A DNA stretch of 9,443 bases from positions 1 to 9,443 of the forward strand of contig JAFPMR010000297.1 in NCBI GenBank assembly GCA_017411235.1. Reading direction: 5' to 3'. The position numbers and the translations under genes are program-made. A model generated the notes under the pieces. That model had not been told where the DNA came from. It saw only the letters and a list, made by a program, of their open reading frames with translations, and searched no databases. The stretch is from Bacilli bacterium (GTDB lineage Bacteria > Bacillota_I > Bacilli_A > RF39 > UBA660). Positions 1 to 6,375 of the stretch are shown in pieces; the first letter of the stretch is position 1; every line of letters starts with the position of its first letter.

Positions 1-890
1 AACCACATTACTTTATTTACCCAGTCTTCTGAAGGACTGTTAACACTTCCGTGAACATATACTCCAGAGAATTTGTAAATACCATCTGGATCTGAAATAT
101 CAAATCCATTTCTTTCTGCAATTGATTTAACCGTTAGTACGTGAGCAATAACTCCAGCTTCTAGTGTTGGGAATGACATCCAACCACTTCCACCTTTCAT
201 ACGACCAATATTATTTTTGTTTTTAGCTAGGAAACTATTCATATTTCCAGATTCATGATAAACCATCGCTAAAGCAATACTTTTGTCAATGCCAAATAAA
301 TCAGCAATTTTACCATAGTATTGTTCAAATGTTAAACCATTACTCATATAGATGGTTCCTTTTTCTCTTCTAGCAGTTTCTACTGAATAACTAGTAATTA
401 TTTCGTTTGCTGTTGTTCCATATCTTTCTGGATTACGATAAATGTCTCTTACGAAATATGCTACTCCTGCTTCAAAAGAATTAAATGAACCAAGTTTAGT
501 TATGACGTTTGCTGGACCAATAACATTAGTTTTTAAATATTCTTCTTTTGTATAGTTGTCTGTATAGTTTTTAACAATTTCTAATATTTTATCTTTCTTT
601 AAGTGGAACTTATCTGCATAGTAGATTACTGTATTGTCTTTTTGAGCATTGTTTAAATAACTACTTAAATTATTTAAAAATGCATTACTATTTAATAGAT
701 TAGGTTTTGACTCTGTAGTTTCTTCTTGTAAAACAGTTGGAGCTGCCTCCTCTACTTTTTCAATCGTTGCAGAATATGAATGATTATTTTTCACGACAAT
801 AAATGTTGATATTAAAGTTATCAACAAGAAGATAGGAAGTGCAATAATAAACTGTTTTCTTAAGCGCAATTTAGGCTTTCTTTCTATCAT
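1..890 (-). CDS. Membrane-anchored glucosaminidase-like cell-wall hydrolase (3' end beyond window)
   Basis: I translated this by eye: an ATG at 890 opens a frame that runs 296 codons to the window edge without a stop. Residues 1-13 are basic (MIERKPKLRLRKQ) and are followed by one hydrophobic segment at about 14-34, which reads as a signal anchor. A Glu/Thr/Ser-rich stretch follows to about residue 65. The C-terminal part from about 195 resembles the glucosaminidase (GH73-like) or lysozyme fold: the YHESG motif with candidate catalytic Glu213, then KNKNNIGRMKGG and W-x-SFPTLEAGV, matching the usual ES...NNxxG...F.t...G order. The inferred role is cleavage of glycan strands in peptidoglycan outside the membrane. 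SD AGGGGA sits 8 bases before the ATG. A TTGACT-17-TAAAAT promoter precedes it, so it is probably transcribed separately from the aminopeptidase. The family call is good; the exact bond cleaved is unknown. Confidence 0.8.
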   Translation of the reverse strand, partial: MIERKPKLRLRKQFIIALPIFLLITLISTFIVVKNNHSYSATIEKVEEAAPTVLQEETTESKPNLLNSNAFLNNLSSYLNNAQKDNTVIYYADKFHLKKDKILEIVKNYTDNYTKEEYLKTNVIGPANVITKLGSFNSFEAGVAYFVRDIYRNPERYGTTANEIITSYSVETARREKGTIYMSNGLTFEQYYGKIADLFGIDKSIALAMVYHESGNMNSFLAKNKNNIGRMKGGSGWMSFPTLEAGVIAHVLTVKSIAERNGFDISDPDGIYKFSGVYVHGSVNSPSEDWVNKVMW

Positions 891-916
891 ACAGTATGTC
901 CCCTTTGTATGTAATA

Positions 917-945
917 ATTTTACTTTATTATGAAATTGAAGTCAA
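917..945 (-). promoter_or_regulatory. Sigma-A-type promoter of the glucosaminidase-like gene
   Basis: On the minus strand TTGACT (945-940) is followed after exactly 17 bases by TAAAAT (922-917). The start codon lies 26 bases further on, with AGGGGA at 904-899. The whole promoter lies just downstream of the aminopeptidase terminator. The same -35 and spacer length occur in front of the L,D-transpeptidase gene. Confidence 0.65.
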
Positions 946-961
946 ATTTCGCAAAAATGAC

Positions 962-991
962 AAAAAAATGAGAGTGTATATTAACACTCTC
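962..991 (-). terminator. Rho-independent terminator of the aminopeptidase gene
   Basis: There is a perfect 8-bp stem, GAGAGTGT with ACACTCTC (991-984 and 977-970), and a 6-base loop. On the minus strand it is followed by one A and then seven T's (968-962). It begins 7 bases after the TAG stop at 1001-999. Confidence 0.85.
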
Positions 992-998
992 TTTTACA

Positions 999-2231
999 CT
1001 AGTTAAATCTACTTGAGAAATTACCATTTTCGAAGATTGGTATTTCTTCTCCTTTATCTGTAATTCCTATTATATTAGTATCTTTGTTTCCAATCATAAA
1101 GTCAACATGGTTAGTACAATTATTTAAATGATGTTTATTAAATAATTCTTCTTTATTAATGTTAGTTCCATTTTCAATACATTCTGGGAATGAATCTCCT
1201 AATGCCAAATGGCAAGCAGCATTTTCATCAAATAATGTTTCATAGAAGATTATATTAGAATTAGATATTGATGAATCGTATGGTACTAATGCTACCTCTC
1301 CTAACATGTTAGAGTTTTCACATGAAGAAATAATATTCTTTAAGGTTTCTTCTCCTTCTTTAGCATGACATTCTATGGCTTTACCATTTTCAAATTTAAT
1401 CCAGAAATCTCTAATCATATTATCTTGATATGATAATGGTTTGGCTGCATAAACAATTCCATTTGCAGTTTGACAATCTGGAGATGTAAATACTTCTTCT
1501 GTTGGGTAGTTAACTAATACTTTCTTTCCATTAGCTAATTCTTCATATCCTGATTTCCAGATAGCACCATCTGGTAATTCGATAGTAAAGTCTGTTCCTA
1601 AAGAATTTGTATATCTTAATTTTTTAAAATGACATTCAGTAAGTTTTACTGATCTTTCATTTAATTTTTTAGTTTTTTCATTCCAAATTGCTTCAGGGTT
1701 CTCTTTAGAAATAGCACAGACTTCAAAGATTTTATTCCATAAGTCTTCTAATGGTGTTTTAGATTCAGGGAATACTTCTTCAGCCCAAGCTTTTGTTGGT
1801 ACAGCTGCTATACACCAAGGTACCATTGATTTATCTCTTAGGTCATCAAATTCTTTTCTAGTATCAAAAGCATACATAGTTATATCGCTTAGTTTCTTTT
1901 GATCAATATCTTTCATTAAACCTGGAGTTTCAGATGCTAACATAACAAAGGCAGCACCTTTTTTAGCATATTCATTCCATTTTTCTTTATTAAAGTATTG
2001 ATGATTTTTTAATTCTTCTAGTGTTAGTTCTTTTAAGATTGAATGTTTAAGTATTGGATCAGTTAAATCAAAGTAAATATCTTTGATACCTAATTCTAAT
2101 GCTTTATCAGCTACAATACGGACAAAGTCTAGTCTTTCTGTATTAGCACTAATAAATAATGGTTGATTAGGTTCTACTTTTAAACAAACATTTAAAATAA
2201 CACTTGCATATTTTTCTTGTAATTCTTTCAT
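999..2231 (-). CDS. ampS: M29 family metallo-aminopeptidase (AmpS/AmpT-like)
   Basis: This 410-residue protein has the normal length for peptidase family M29, cytoplasmic dimeric enzymes that use two divalent metal ions to remove N-terminal residues from peptides. The C-terminal half carries the family ligands in order: Glu246 in NYPTEEVFTSPD, Glu312 in GEVALVPYDS, Glu336 and His341 in LFDENAACHLALG, and His375/Asp377 in NHVDFMIG. By recalled numbering of Thermus AmpT these match Glu250, Glu316, Glu340, His345, His376 and Asp378. The position of AmpT Tyr352, described as catalytic, is Phe348 here. SD AGGAGG lies 6 bases before the ATG, which fixes the start. No signal peptide is visible. A terminator follows at once, and an extended -10 precedes the gene within the short gap after the PPOX gene, so it is probably monocistronic. 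The family assignment is firm; substrate preference is not visible. Confidence 0.93.
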   Translation of the reverse strand: MKELQEKYASVILNVCLKVEPNQPLFISANTERLDFVRIVADKALELGIKDIYFDLTDPILKHSILKELTLEELKNHQYFNKEKWNEYAKKGAAFVMLASETPGLMKDIDQKKLSDITMYAFDTRKEFDDLRDKSMVPWCIAAVPTKAWAEEVFPESKTPLEDLWNKIFEVCAISKENPEAIWNEKTKKLNERSVKLTECHFKKLRYTNSLGTDFTIELPDGAIWKSGYEELANGKKVLVNYPTEEVFTSPDCQTANGIVYAAKPLSYQDNMIRDFWIKFENGKAIECHAKEGEETLKNIISSCENSNMLGEVALVPYDSSISNSNIIFYETLFDENAACHLALGDSFPECIENGTNINKEELFNKHHLNNCTNHVDFMIGNKDTNIIGITDKGEEIPIFENGNFSSRFN

Positions 2232-2248
2232 AGTAAGCCTCCTATATA

Positions 2249-2257
2249 ATTATAGCA
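2249..2257 (-). promoter_or_regulatory. Extended -10 promoter of the aminopeptidase gene
   Basis: The minus strand reads TGCTATAAT, an extended -10 element (TG-n-TATAAT), only 4 bases after the T7 tract of the upstream gene's terminator. No -35 hexamer is recognisable, because the hairpin occupies that place. The ATG is 17 bases after the -10 box, so the leader would be about 11 bases and would start at GGAGG. Confidence 0.6.
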
Positions 2258-2258
2258 T

Positions 2259-2283
2259 AAAAAAAGTAAGACATGGGTCTTAC
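2259..2283 (-). terminator. Rho-independent terminator of the PPOX-family gene
   Basis: The 7-bp stem GTAAGAC/GTCTTAC (2283-2277 and 2272-2266) has a 4-base loop and runs into seven T's on the minus strand (2265-2259). The first stem base is the last base of the TAG stop codon (2285-2283). Confidence 0.82.
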
Positions 2284-2675
2284 TAGAATTTATATACTTT
2301 AGGTTCTTCAGTAAATGAATAGATTGTTGCAACTGCATTATCGATTACAAATACTACTGTATTACCATCGTTTTCATCATACATTTTTCTTAAGTCAGGA
2401 TAAGCATCTAACATAGACTTTCTTGCTACTGTACGATCATCTTCTTTAGCAGTTCCCTCTACTCTAATCCATTTGCCATCATACATAGCACATATTTCAA
2501 TATTAGGATTATTTAAGATTTGAGTAGCTACTTTTTTAGATTTTCCTGTTTGAATATAAAGTTTGTCTTGGAAAATATTAACAGTACCAAATGGTCTTAC
2601 ATGTGGTTGATTGTATTCTACTGTTGCTAAATAATAAGTACCAGCATTTTTTAAAAATTCATAAGTTTCTTTCAT
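2283..2675 (-). CDS. Pyridoxamine 5'-phosphate oxidase-like flavin-binding protein
   Basis: This 130-residue single-domain protein belongs to the split-barrel, FMN-binding PPOX-like superfamily, in the small group resembling COG5015. The visible signature is YYLATVEYNQPHVRPFGTV near the N terminus, then LYIQTGKSKKVATQILNNPNIEICAMYDGKWIRVEGTA, and a C-terminal TVVFVIDNAVATIYSFT strand region. Relatives bind FMN or a related cofactor and are thought to act as small reductases or oxidases in the cytoplasm; the substrate of this subgroup is unknown. A longer frame opens at a GTG at 2684, but that GTG lies inside the ribosome site AGGTGA (2686-2681). The ATG at 2675, 5 bases after AGGTGA, is therefore the chosen start. 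The gene has its own extended -10 and terminator and is probably monocistronic. Confidence 0.88.
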   Translation of the reverse strand: MKETYEFLKNAGTYYLATVEYNQPHVRPFGTVNIFQDKLYIQTGKSKKVATQILNNPNIEICAMYDGKWIRVEGTAKEDDRTVARKSMLDAYPDLRKMYDENDGNTVVFVIDNAVATIYSFTEEPKVYKF

Positions 2676-2680
2676 TATTA

Positions 2681-2686
2681 TCACCT
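2681..2686 (-). promoter_or_regulatory. Ribosome binding site that decides the PPOX gene start
   Basis: The minus strand reads AGGTGA, then TAATA, then ATG at 2675. The alternative GTG start is part of this SD element and so is unlikely to be used. Confidence 0.75.
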
Positions 2687-2692
2687 AGGAAA

Positions 2693-2701
2693 ATTATATC
2701 A
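2693..2701 (-). promoter_or_regulatory. Extended -10 promoter of the PPOX-family gene
   Basis: The minus strand reads TGATATAAT, 4 bases after the T7 tract of the L,D-transpeptidase terminator and 17 bases before the ATG. Both distances match the aminopeptidase promoter exactly. No -35 element is seen. A start six bases after the -10 box would begin the mRNA at AGGTGA. Confidence 0.6.
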
Positions 2702-2702
2702 T

Positions 2703-2728
2703 AAAAAAAGAGATAAAACTATCTCTTT
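2703..2728 (-). terminator. Rho-independent terminator of the L,D-transpeptidase gene
   Basis: The 9-bp stem AAAGAGATA/TATCTCTTT (2728-2720 and 2715-2707) has a 4-base loop and ends in seven T's on the minus strand (2709-2703, partly shared with the stem). The upstream arm consists of the last codons (Val-Lys-Arg), and the TAG stop (2721-2719) straddles stem and loop. Confidence 0.82.
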
Positions 2729-4068
2729 ACTAAAACGCTATCATGTACATGAACTAATTCATATAATTCAGCTGCTTTATCTAATGGTAGATTTATACAT
2801 CCATGACTACCATTTGTTTTATAGATTTCACCACCAAAACGACTTCTCCATGTTGCATCATGTAATCCTTCGCCACCATTGTAAGGCATCCAGTAATTAA
2901 CATGACTATTATATGTTGAACCATCTGTTAGATAACGATCTGTTTCTTTTGATCTAATACTAAAGATACCTAAGTCTGATTGACGTTCTTGGTTATCTTT
3001 ACCAGATACGATTGGTGAAGTAAATACTATTTGATTGTCTCTATATACTGTTAATGTTTGAGCACTAATATCGACAACAACTGCTGTATCTGTTAAAACT
3101 CCCATATCGTTTTTACTTATATAACCTACTTGAGCATCACCAGTTGATACTAAGTAATAACCGTTTTCTAATGAATAGATTTCACCTGATTCATATTGAG
3201 ATACTACACCAGTTACATTACCATTTGGTGCATCATATATATAAGCATCATTTTTTAGGTATCCTACTTTATAGTAATTACCTTCTACCATAATAGTTTC
3301 TCTTACGTAATCACCTGAAACGTAAGCTACACCATTTACAGCATTAGGATATGCTATTTCATACCAACCATTGTCTAATAATCTAATCATTTTAATACTA
3401 TGATTTGTACGAAGTAAATCTAATTGTTTAGATTCTGTTGTAGCTCTTTCACGTATTTTAACATTAGTAGTTGCTTGGACAGCTGGAACTACACGTACTG
3501 TGTTTTCTGTTAATTCATAGTTTCCATCTACACCATAAGATAATATTCTAATATAGTCACCACTGATGAATCCGATTGTTCCATTGCAATCTGCTAAATA
3601 CCAGTTATCATCTGTTTTACCATATATTGCTAATGCTGTTCCTTCATCAAGTGTACTAATTAAATTATCTTTTGATACAACTGGAGCTAGACGGAAGTTA
3701 ACTTCTGTTGTTGTTACAGCACTACCACTTTGTTCACTAAATGATCTTAGTGGATTATCTGGTTGGGTAGTAATTATATTTCCATCTATAAATGCTAAAT
3801 GGTCACTATATCTAACTAGAGATAAACCATTGCTAGTATTTAAAATTCTAGAAGCATTTTCACCGATTGTTACTGTTCCAACTGGTTCTTCTGTTGGTGT
3901 AGGAGTAGGTTCAGCAGTTGGTGCTACTGTTACATATTCAGTTTGTGTTGGTTCTGAAACTATAGCACTTGCTCTTCCTGGTTTCTTTATAGTACAACCT
4001 GTTGTTGATAAAGCAATTGTTCCTGCTAATAAAATACTTAATAATCTTTTTGTGTTAACATTTTTCAT
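2719..4068 (-). CDS. L,D-transpeptidase lipoprotein with SH3b repeats
   Basis: From the ATG at 4068 the protein has 449 residues. Residues 1-25 form a lipoprotein signal (MKNVNTKR, hydrophobic core, then LSTTGC with Cys25; Thr at -3 is acceptable but not the usual Leu). A Pro/Thr/Glu-rich linker follows at about 40-65. Three SH3b-like repeats lie at about 118-178, 198-257 and 263-323; the first two end in F/Y-I/V-SGDY-I/V-R and the third is degenerate. The C-terminal YkuD domain (about 328-449) has LHDATWRSRFGG and NGSHGCINLP, giving His403, His422 and catalytic Cys424. The family forms 3-3 peptidoglycan cross-links or attaches proteins to the wall outside the membrane; SH3b repeats usually bind the wall. 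A TTG start at 4095 would give nine more residues, but it lies upstream of the AGGGGA site (4080-4075), so the ATG is preferred. It has its own promoter and terminator. Confidence 0.92.
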   Translation of the reverse strand: MKNVNTKRLLSILLAGTIALSTTGCTIKKPGRASAIVSEPTQTEYVTVAPTAEPTPTPTEEPVGTVTIGENASRILNTSNGLSLVRYSDHLAFIDGNIITTQPDNPLRSFSEQSGSAVTTTEVNFRLAPVVSKDNLISTLDEGTALAIYGKTDDNWYLADCNGTIGFISGDYIRILSYGVDGNYELTENTVRVVPAVQATTNVKIRERATTESKQLDLLRTNHSIKMIRLLDNGWYEIAYPNAVNGVAYVSGDYVRETIMVEGNYYKVGYLKNDAYIYDAPNGNVTGVVSQYESGEIYSLENGYYLVSTGDAQVGYISKNDMGVLTDTAVVVDISAQTLTVYRDNQIVFTSPIVSGKDNQERQSDLGIFSIRSKETDRYLTDGSTYNSHVNYWMPYNGGEGLHDATWRSRFGGEIYKTNGSHGCINLPLDKAAELYELVHVHDSVLVKR

Positions 4069-4074
4069 ACAAAA

Positions 4075-4080
4075 TCCCCT
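4075..4080 (-). promoter_or_regulatory. Ribosome binding site that decides the L,D-transpeptidase start
   Basis: AGGGGA on the minus strand lies 6 bases before the ATG at 4068 and is preceded by a run of A. It places initiation at the ATG rather than the upstream TTG at 4095. The glucosaminidase-like gene uses the same AGGGGA core. Confidence 0.7.
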
Positions 4081-4098
4081 TTTTTCTGGATGCAAAAT

Positions 4099-4127
4099 AT
4101 AATACCACTCTCCTGGTTTTAAGTCAA
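4099..4127 (-). promoter_or_regulatory. Sigma-A-type promoter of the L,D-transpeptidase gene
   Basis: TTGACT (4127-4122), a 17-base spacer ending in TGG, and TATTAT (4104-4099) give both a good -35 and an extended -10 (TGGTATTAT). The ATG is 30 bases after the -10 box. The -35 starts 7 bases after the permease terminator's T tract. Confidence 0.7.
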
Positions 4128-4134
4128 AAATAAC

Positions 4135-4158
4135 AAAAAAAGAAGCATTGGCTTCTTT
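4135..4158 (-). terminator. Rho-independent terminator of the phosphatase-ABC operon
   Basis: The 8-bp stem AAAGAAGC/GCTTCTTT (4158-4151 and 4146-4139) has a 4-base loop and continues into seven T's on the minus strand (4141-4135). The last two bases of the permease TAA stop (4159-4157) form the start of the stem. Confidence 0.83.
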
Positions 4159-5482
4159 ATGATTTTAAGGCTTTAAAGATTTTCTTCCATAGGTGTTCTC
4201 CTGAATAGTTTAGAATACCTACTTTATATACTTTCATACCTTTTTTAAAGACCAGTACTAAGAATGCTAATTGAATAAGCATCGCTATTACTACTGATAA
4301 GATGCTTGCTTCTCCAAGCATATATAAAGCTGGAGAGATTAGCAAACTTACTAATGGTACAAATGACATTATTTTTATGAAATGTGATCCATTATAGATA
4401 ATAGCAAATATTGATAAATAGAAACCAATTGATACTATTAACATTAATGGAGTTTGTAATTGTTGGAAGTCATCTATATTAGTTGTCATTGATGCTAGTA
4501 CTGCAGCACATACTGCATAAGATACTAATGTAATTAAGAAAAAGATAGCTACTATTGGTAGTATTTTAACAATGTTAGCTAAAATCTCTGGTGTTACAAA
4601 GTTATGAAGAGCATCTGATAACATTTTACTTGTATCTGTTACGATACTTGGTGATTGACTCTTAACAAAGGATGCTATACCAACTGATATTACGACACCT
4701 AGTATTTGAGTAATTATAAATCCTGTACAAGATATTATTTTAGCCATTAAGTGATCTGTTGGTGAAACATTAGTAATAATGTATTCCATACTCTTTGATG
4801 TCTTCTCTTCGTTTATTTCAGCACCTATCATTTGTACTAAAGTAACTATTAAGAAGAAGAACGGTAAGATCATTACAACCATAACAATGGCTCCTACTTC
4901 GGTATCTCCGTTATTAGTAACTTGATGTTTGTTTGATGGTGTTGCGATTCCTTGAGTTTCAACTAAGTAATTATCAAGATTAACTCCACTATTTATTTTA
5001 GCTAGTTCTTCAGGTGATAAACCTGAATCATTTATAGCTAGTTCATGATGTAAATCATTTAAGGAAGCTAAAATAAAATTTCTTAAGATATAACTTATAT
5101 TGGTGTTGGAATAGATTTCAGCATTTAAATAGTTTTCTTCATCTGGATTAACAATAAGTAAGAATAGATTATTGTTGTTTTTTATTCTTTCTTTAATTGT
5201 TTCTGCATCTTCACTTGAATTAGTTACTGTGTATTCTGATACAGATGATAAATCTTTAGAGTGCTTTTCTAGTTTCTCTTTTAAGTATTCATAGTTATTG
5301 GAATTATCTATCAAGATAATTGTTTTTTCTTTTTGGAAGTCTCCACCAAATAGAGCAATTATATTTCCCATATTAAAAATAAGTAATAATGCTATTAAGA
5401 TGAAGATGTTCATTCCTATGAACCATTTAGATGTTAGTTTCTTTTTTAAACTGGTAAGAATTAAATAGTTTCTTTTACTCAT
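4157..5482 (-). CDS. ABC-2 type transporter permease (NatB/YhaP-like)
   Basis: This 441-residue membrane protein is the partner of the ATPase encoded just upstream. A first membrane segment lies at about 22-46. A large polar, probably extracellular domain follows at about 47-193. Roughly five or six more hydrophobic segments then appear (about 196-220, 247-272, 307-331, 345-364, 373-390 and 394-412). After the second helix comes EINEEKTSKSMEYIITNVSP, the amphipathic coupling motif typical of ABC-2 exporters (E-K-x(3)-M-E-x(3)-T/S-x-V-S/T-P). This topology matches the NatB/YhaP group, some members of which export sodium; the substrate here cannot be read from sequence. A GTG at 5491 would add three residues, but it lies within the AGGTGA site (5493-5488), so the ATG at 5482, 5 bases downstream, is preferred. 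This start overlaps the ATPase stop by 8 bases, indicating translational coupling. Confidence 0.88.
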   Translation of the reverse strand: MSKRNYLILTSLKKKLTSKWFIGMNIFILIALLLIFNMGNIIALFGGDFQKEKTIILIDNSNNYEYLKEKLEKHSKDLSSVSEYTVTNSSEDAETIKERIKNNNNLFLLIVNPDEENYLNAEIYSNTNISYILRNFILASLNDLHHELAINDSGLSPEELAKINSGVNLDNYLVETQGIATPSNKHQVTNNGDTEVGAIVMVVMILPFFFLIVTLVQMIGAEINEEKTSKSMEYIITNVSPTDHLMAKIISCTGFIITQILGVVISVGIASFVKSQSPSIVTDTSKMLSDALHNFVTPEILANIVKILPIVAIFFLITLVSYAVCAAVLASMTTNIDDFQQLQTPLMLIVSIGFYLSIFAIIYNGSHFIKIMSFVPLVSLLISPALYMLGEASILSVVIAMLIQLAFLVLVFKKGMKVYKVGILNYSGEHLWKKIFKALKS

Positions 5483-6371
5483 ATACTTCACCTACTTTCG
5501 ATACAAATATTTCATCTAATGTAGGATCTTCTACAGTAAATCTAACGATGTTCTTTCCTTCTTTTACTATGTTAAAGACATCATCTACATATTTTTTATC
5601 AGCTATTCTAATGATGTATTCTTCTGGTGTTTTTTCGATGTCTTCAACACCTTCTAGTTCTTTTATCTTCTTGATATTAATGTCACCATTAACATGGATA
5701 CTCTTTTTTCGATAGTCTTCTTTAATCTGTTTTAAACTACCAGAAAGAATTGATTTACCTCTTACTAAGATTAGTAATTCTTCACAGAATAATTCAACGT
5801 GTTCCATACGATGTGATGAAAAGATTACAATACAACCATTATCAGACATTTCTTTTAATACTTCTACTAATAAGGAAACGTTAAATGGATCTAAAGAAGT
5901 AAATGGTTCATCTAAGATTAATAAACGAGGATTGTTTATTACAGAAGTTATGAATTGTAATTTTTGTTGATTACCTTTTGATAGTTCTTTAATCTTTTTG
6001 TGTTTGAACTCAGTCATGTTTAATCTGTTTAACCAGTAATCAATTTTTTCTTCAATCTCTTTTTTGTTCATTCCTTTAAGACGACCATAATACATTATTT
6101 GTTCATCGACATACATTTTAGTAAATAAACTTCTCTCTTCAGTTAGAAAACCAATTTTATCACTAACTGTGTAGTCGATTGGTTTACCATCTAAAGTGAT
6201 TCGACCAGTTTCAGTTTCTAGTAAGTTAACGATCATTCTAAAGGTTGTGGTTTTACCAGCACCATTAACTCCTAGTAAGCCAAATATTTCTCCTGGTTTA
6301 ACTTCAAAGGATAAATCATCGACTGCTTTTAAGTCGTCATAAGTTTTAGTGATGTGTTCTATTTTTAGCAT
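5475..6371 (-). CDS. ABC transporter ATP-binding protein (NatA/YhaQ-like)
   Basis: This 298-residue cytoplasmic ATPase has a complete nucleotide-binding domain: Walker A GVNGAGKT (34-41), signature LSKGNQQK (130-137), Walker B LLILDEP (150-156), D-loop SLD (159-161) and switch His187 in SSHRME. The Q-loop position reads GFLTEERSLF, with Glu in place of Gln, as is usual in the NatA/YhaQ subgroup, so this is not a defect. A C-terminal extension of about 80 residues ending in FTVEDPTLDEIFV is also characteristic of that subgroup. It energises the permease encoded by the next gene, whose start overlaps its stop. The ATG is 4 bases after the phosphatase TGA stop, and the SD (AAGGAAGTGA) lies within the end of that gene, so the three genes are translated as a coupled set. 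The assignment is firm; the transported substrate is unknown. Confidence 0.93.
   Translation of the reverse strand: MLKIEHITKTYDDLKAVDDLSFEVKPGEIFGLLGVNGAGKTTTFRMIVNLLETETGRITLDGKPIDYTVSDKIGFLTEERSLFTKMYVDEQIMYYGRLKGMNKKEIEEKIDYWLNRLNMTEFKHKKIKELSKGNQQKLQFITSVINNPRLLILDEPFTSLDPFNVSLLVEVLKEMSDNGCIVIFSSHRMEHVELFCEELLILVRGKSILSGSLKQIKEDYRKKSIHVNGDINIKKIKELEGVEDIEKTPEEYIIRIADKKYVDDVFNIVKEGKNIVRFTVEDPTLDEIFVSKVGEVYE
5488..5493 (-). promoter_or_regulatory. Ribosome binding site that decides the permease start
   Basis: AGGTGA followed by AGTAT and then ATG at 5482 has the same 5-base spacing as the PPOX gene. The site lies inside the last codons of the ATPase gene. The alternative GTG start is contained within the SD element. 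Confidence 0.7.
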
Positions 6372-6375
6372 TTAA

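Noticed and set aside
3880..3950. Low-complexity repeat within the L,D-transpeptidase gene
   Set aside because: The short Thr/Pro/Glu repetition encodes a normal flexible linker after a lipoprotein Cys; there is no sign of a DNA-level tandem array.
4069..4095. TTG start for the L,D-transpeptidase
   Set aside because: It would put nine residues in front of a clean lipoprotein signal peptide, and the AGGGGA site serves the ATG at 4068.
3566..4102. Open frame of 178 codons on the plus strand
   Set aside because: It lies wholly antisense to the L,D-transpeptidase gene, has no SD, and its composition mirrors the Thr/Pro-rich coding strand. It is a shadow.
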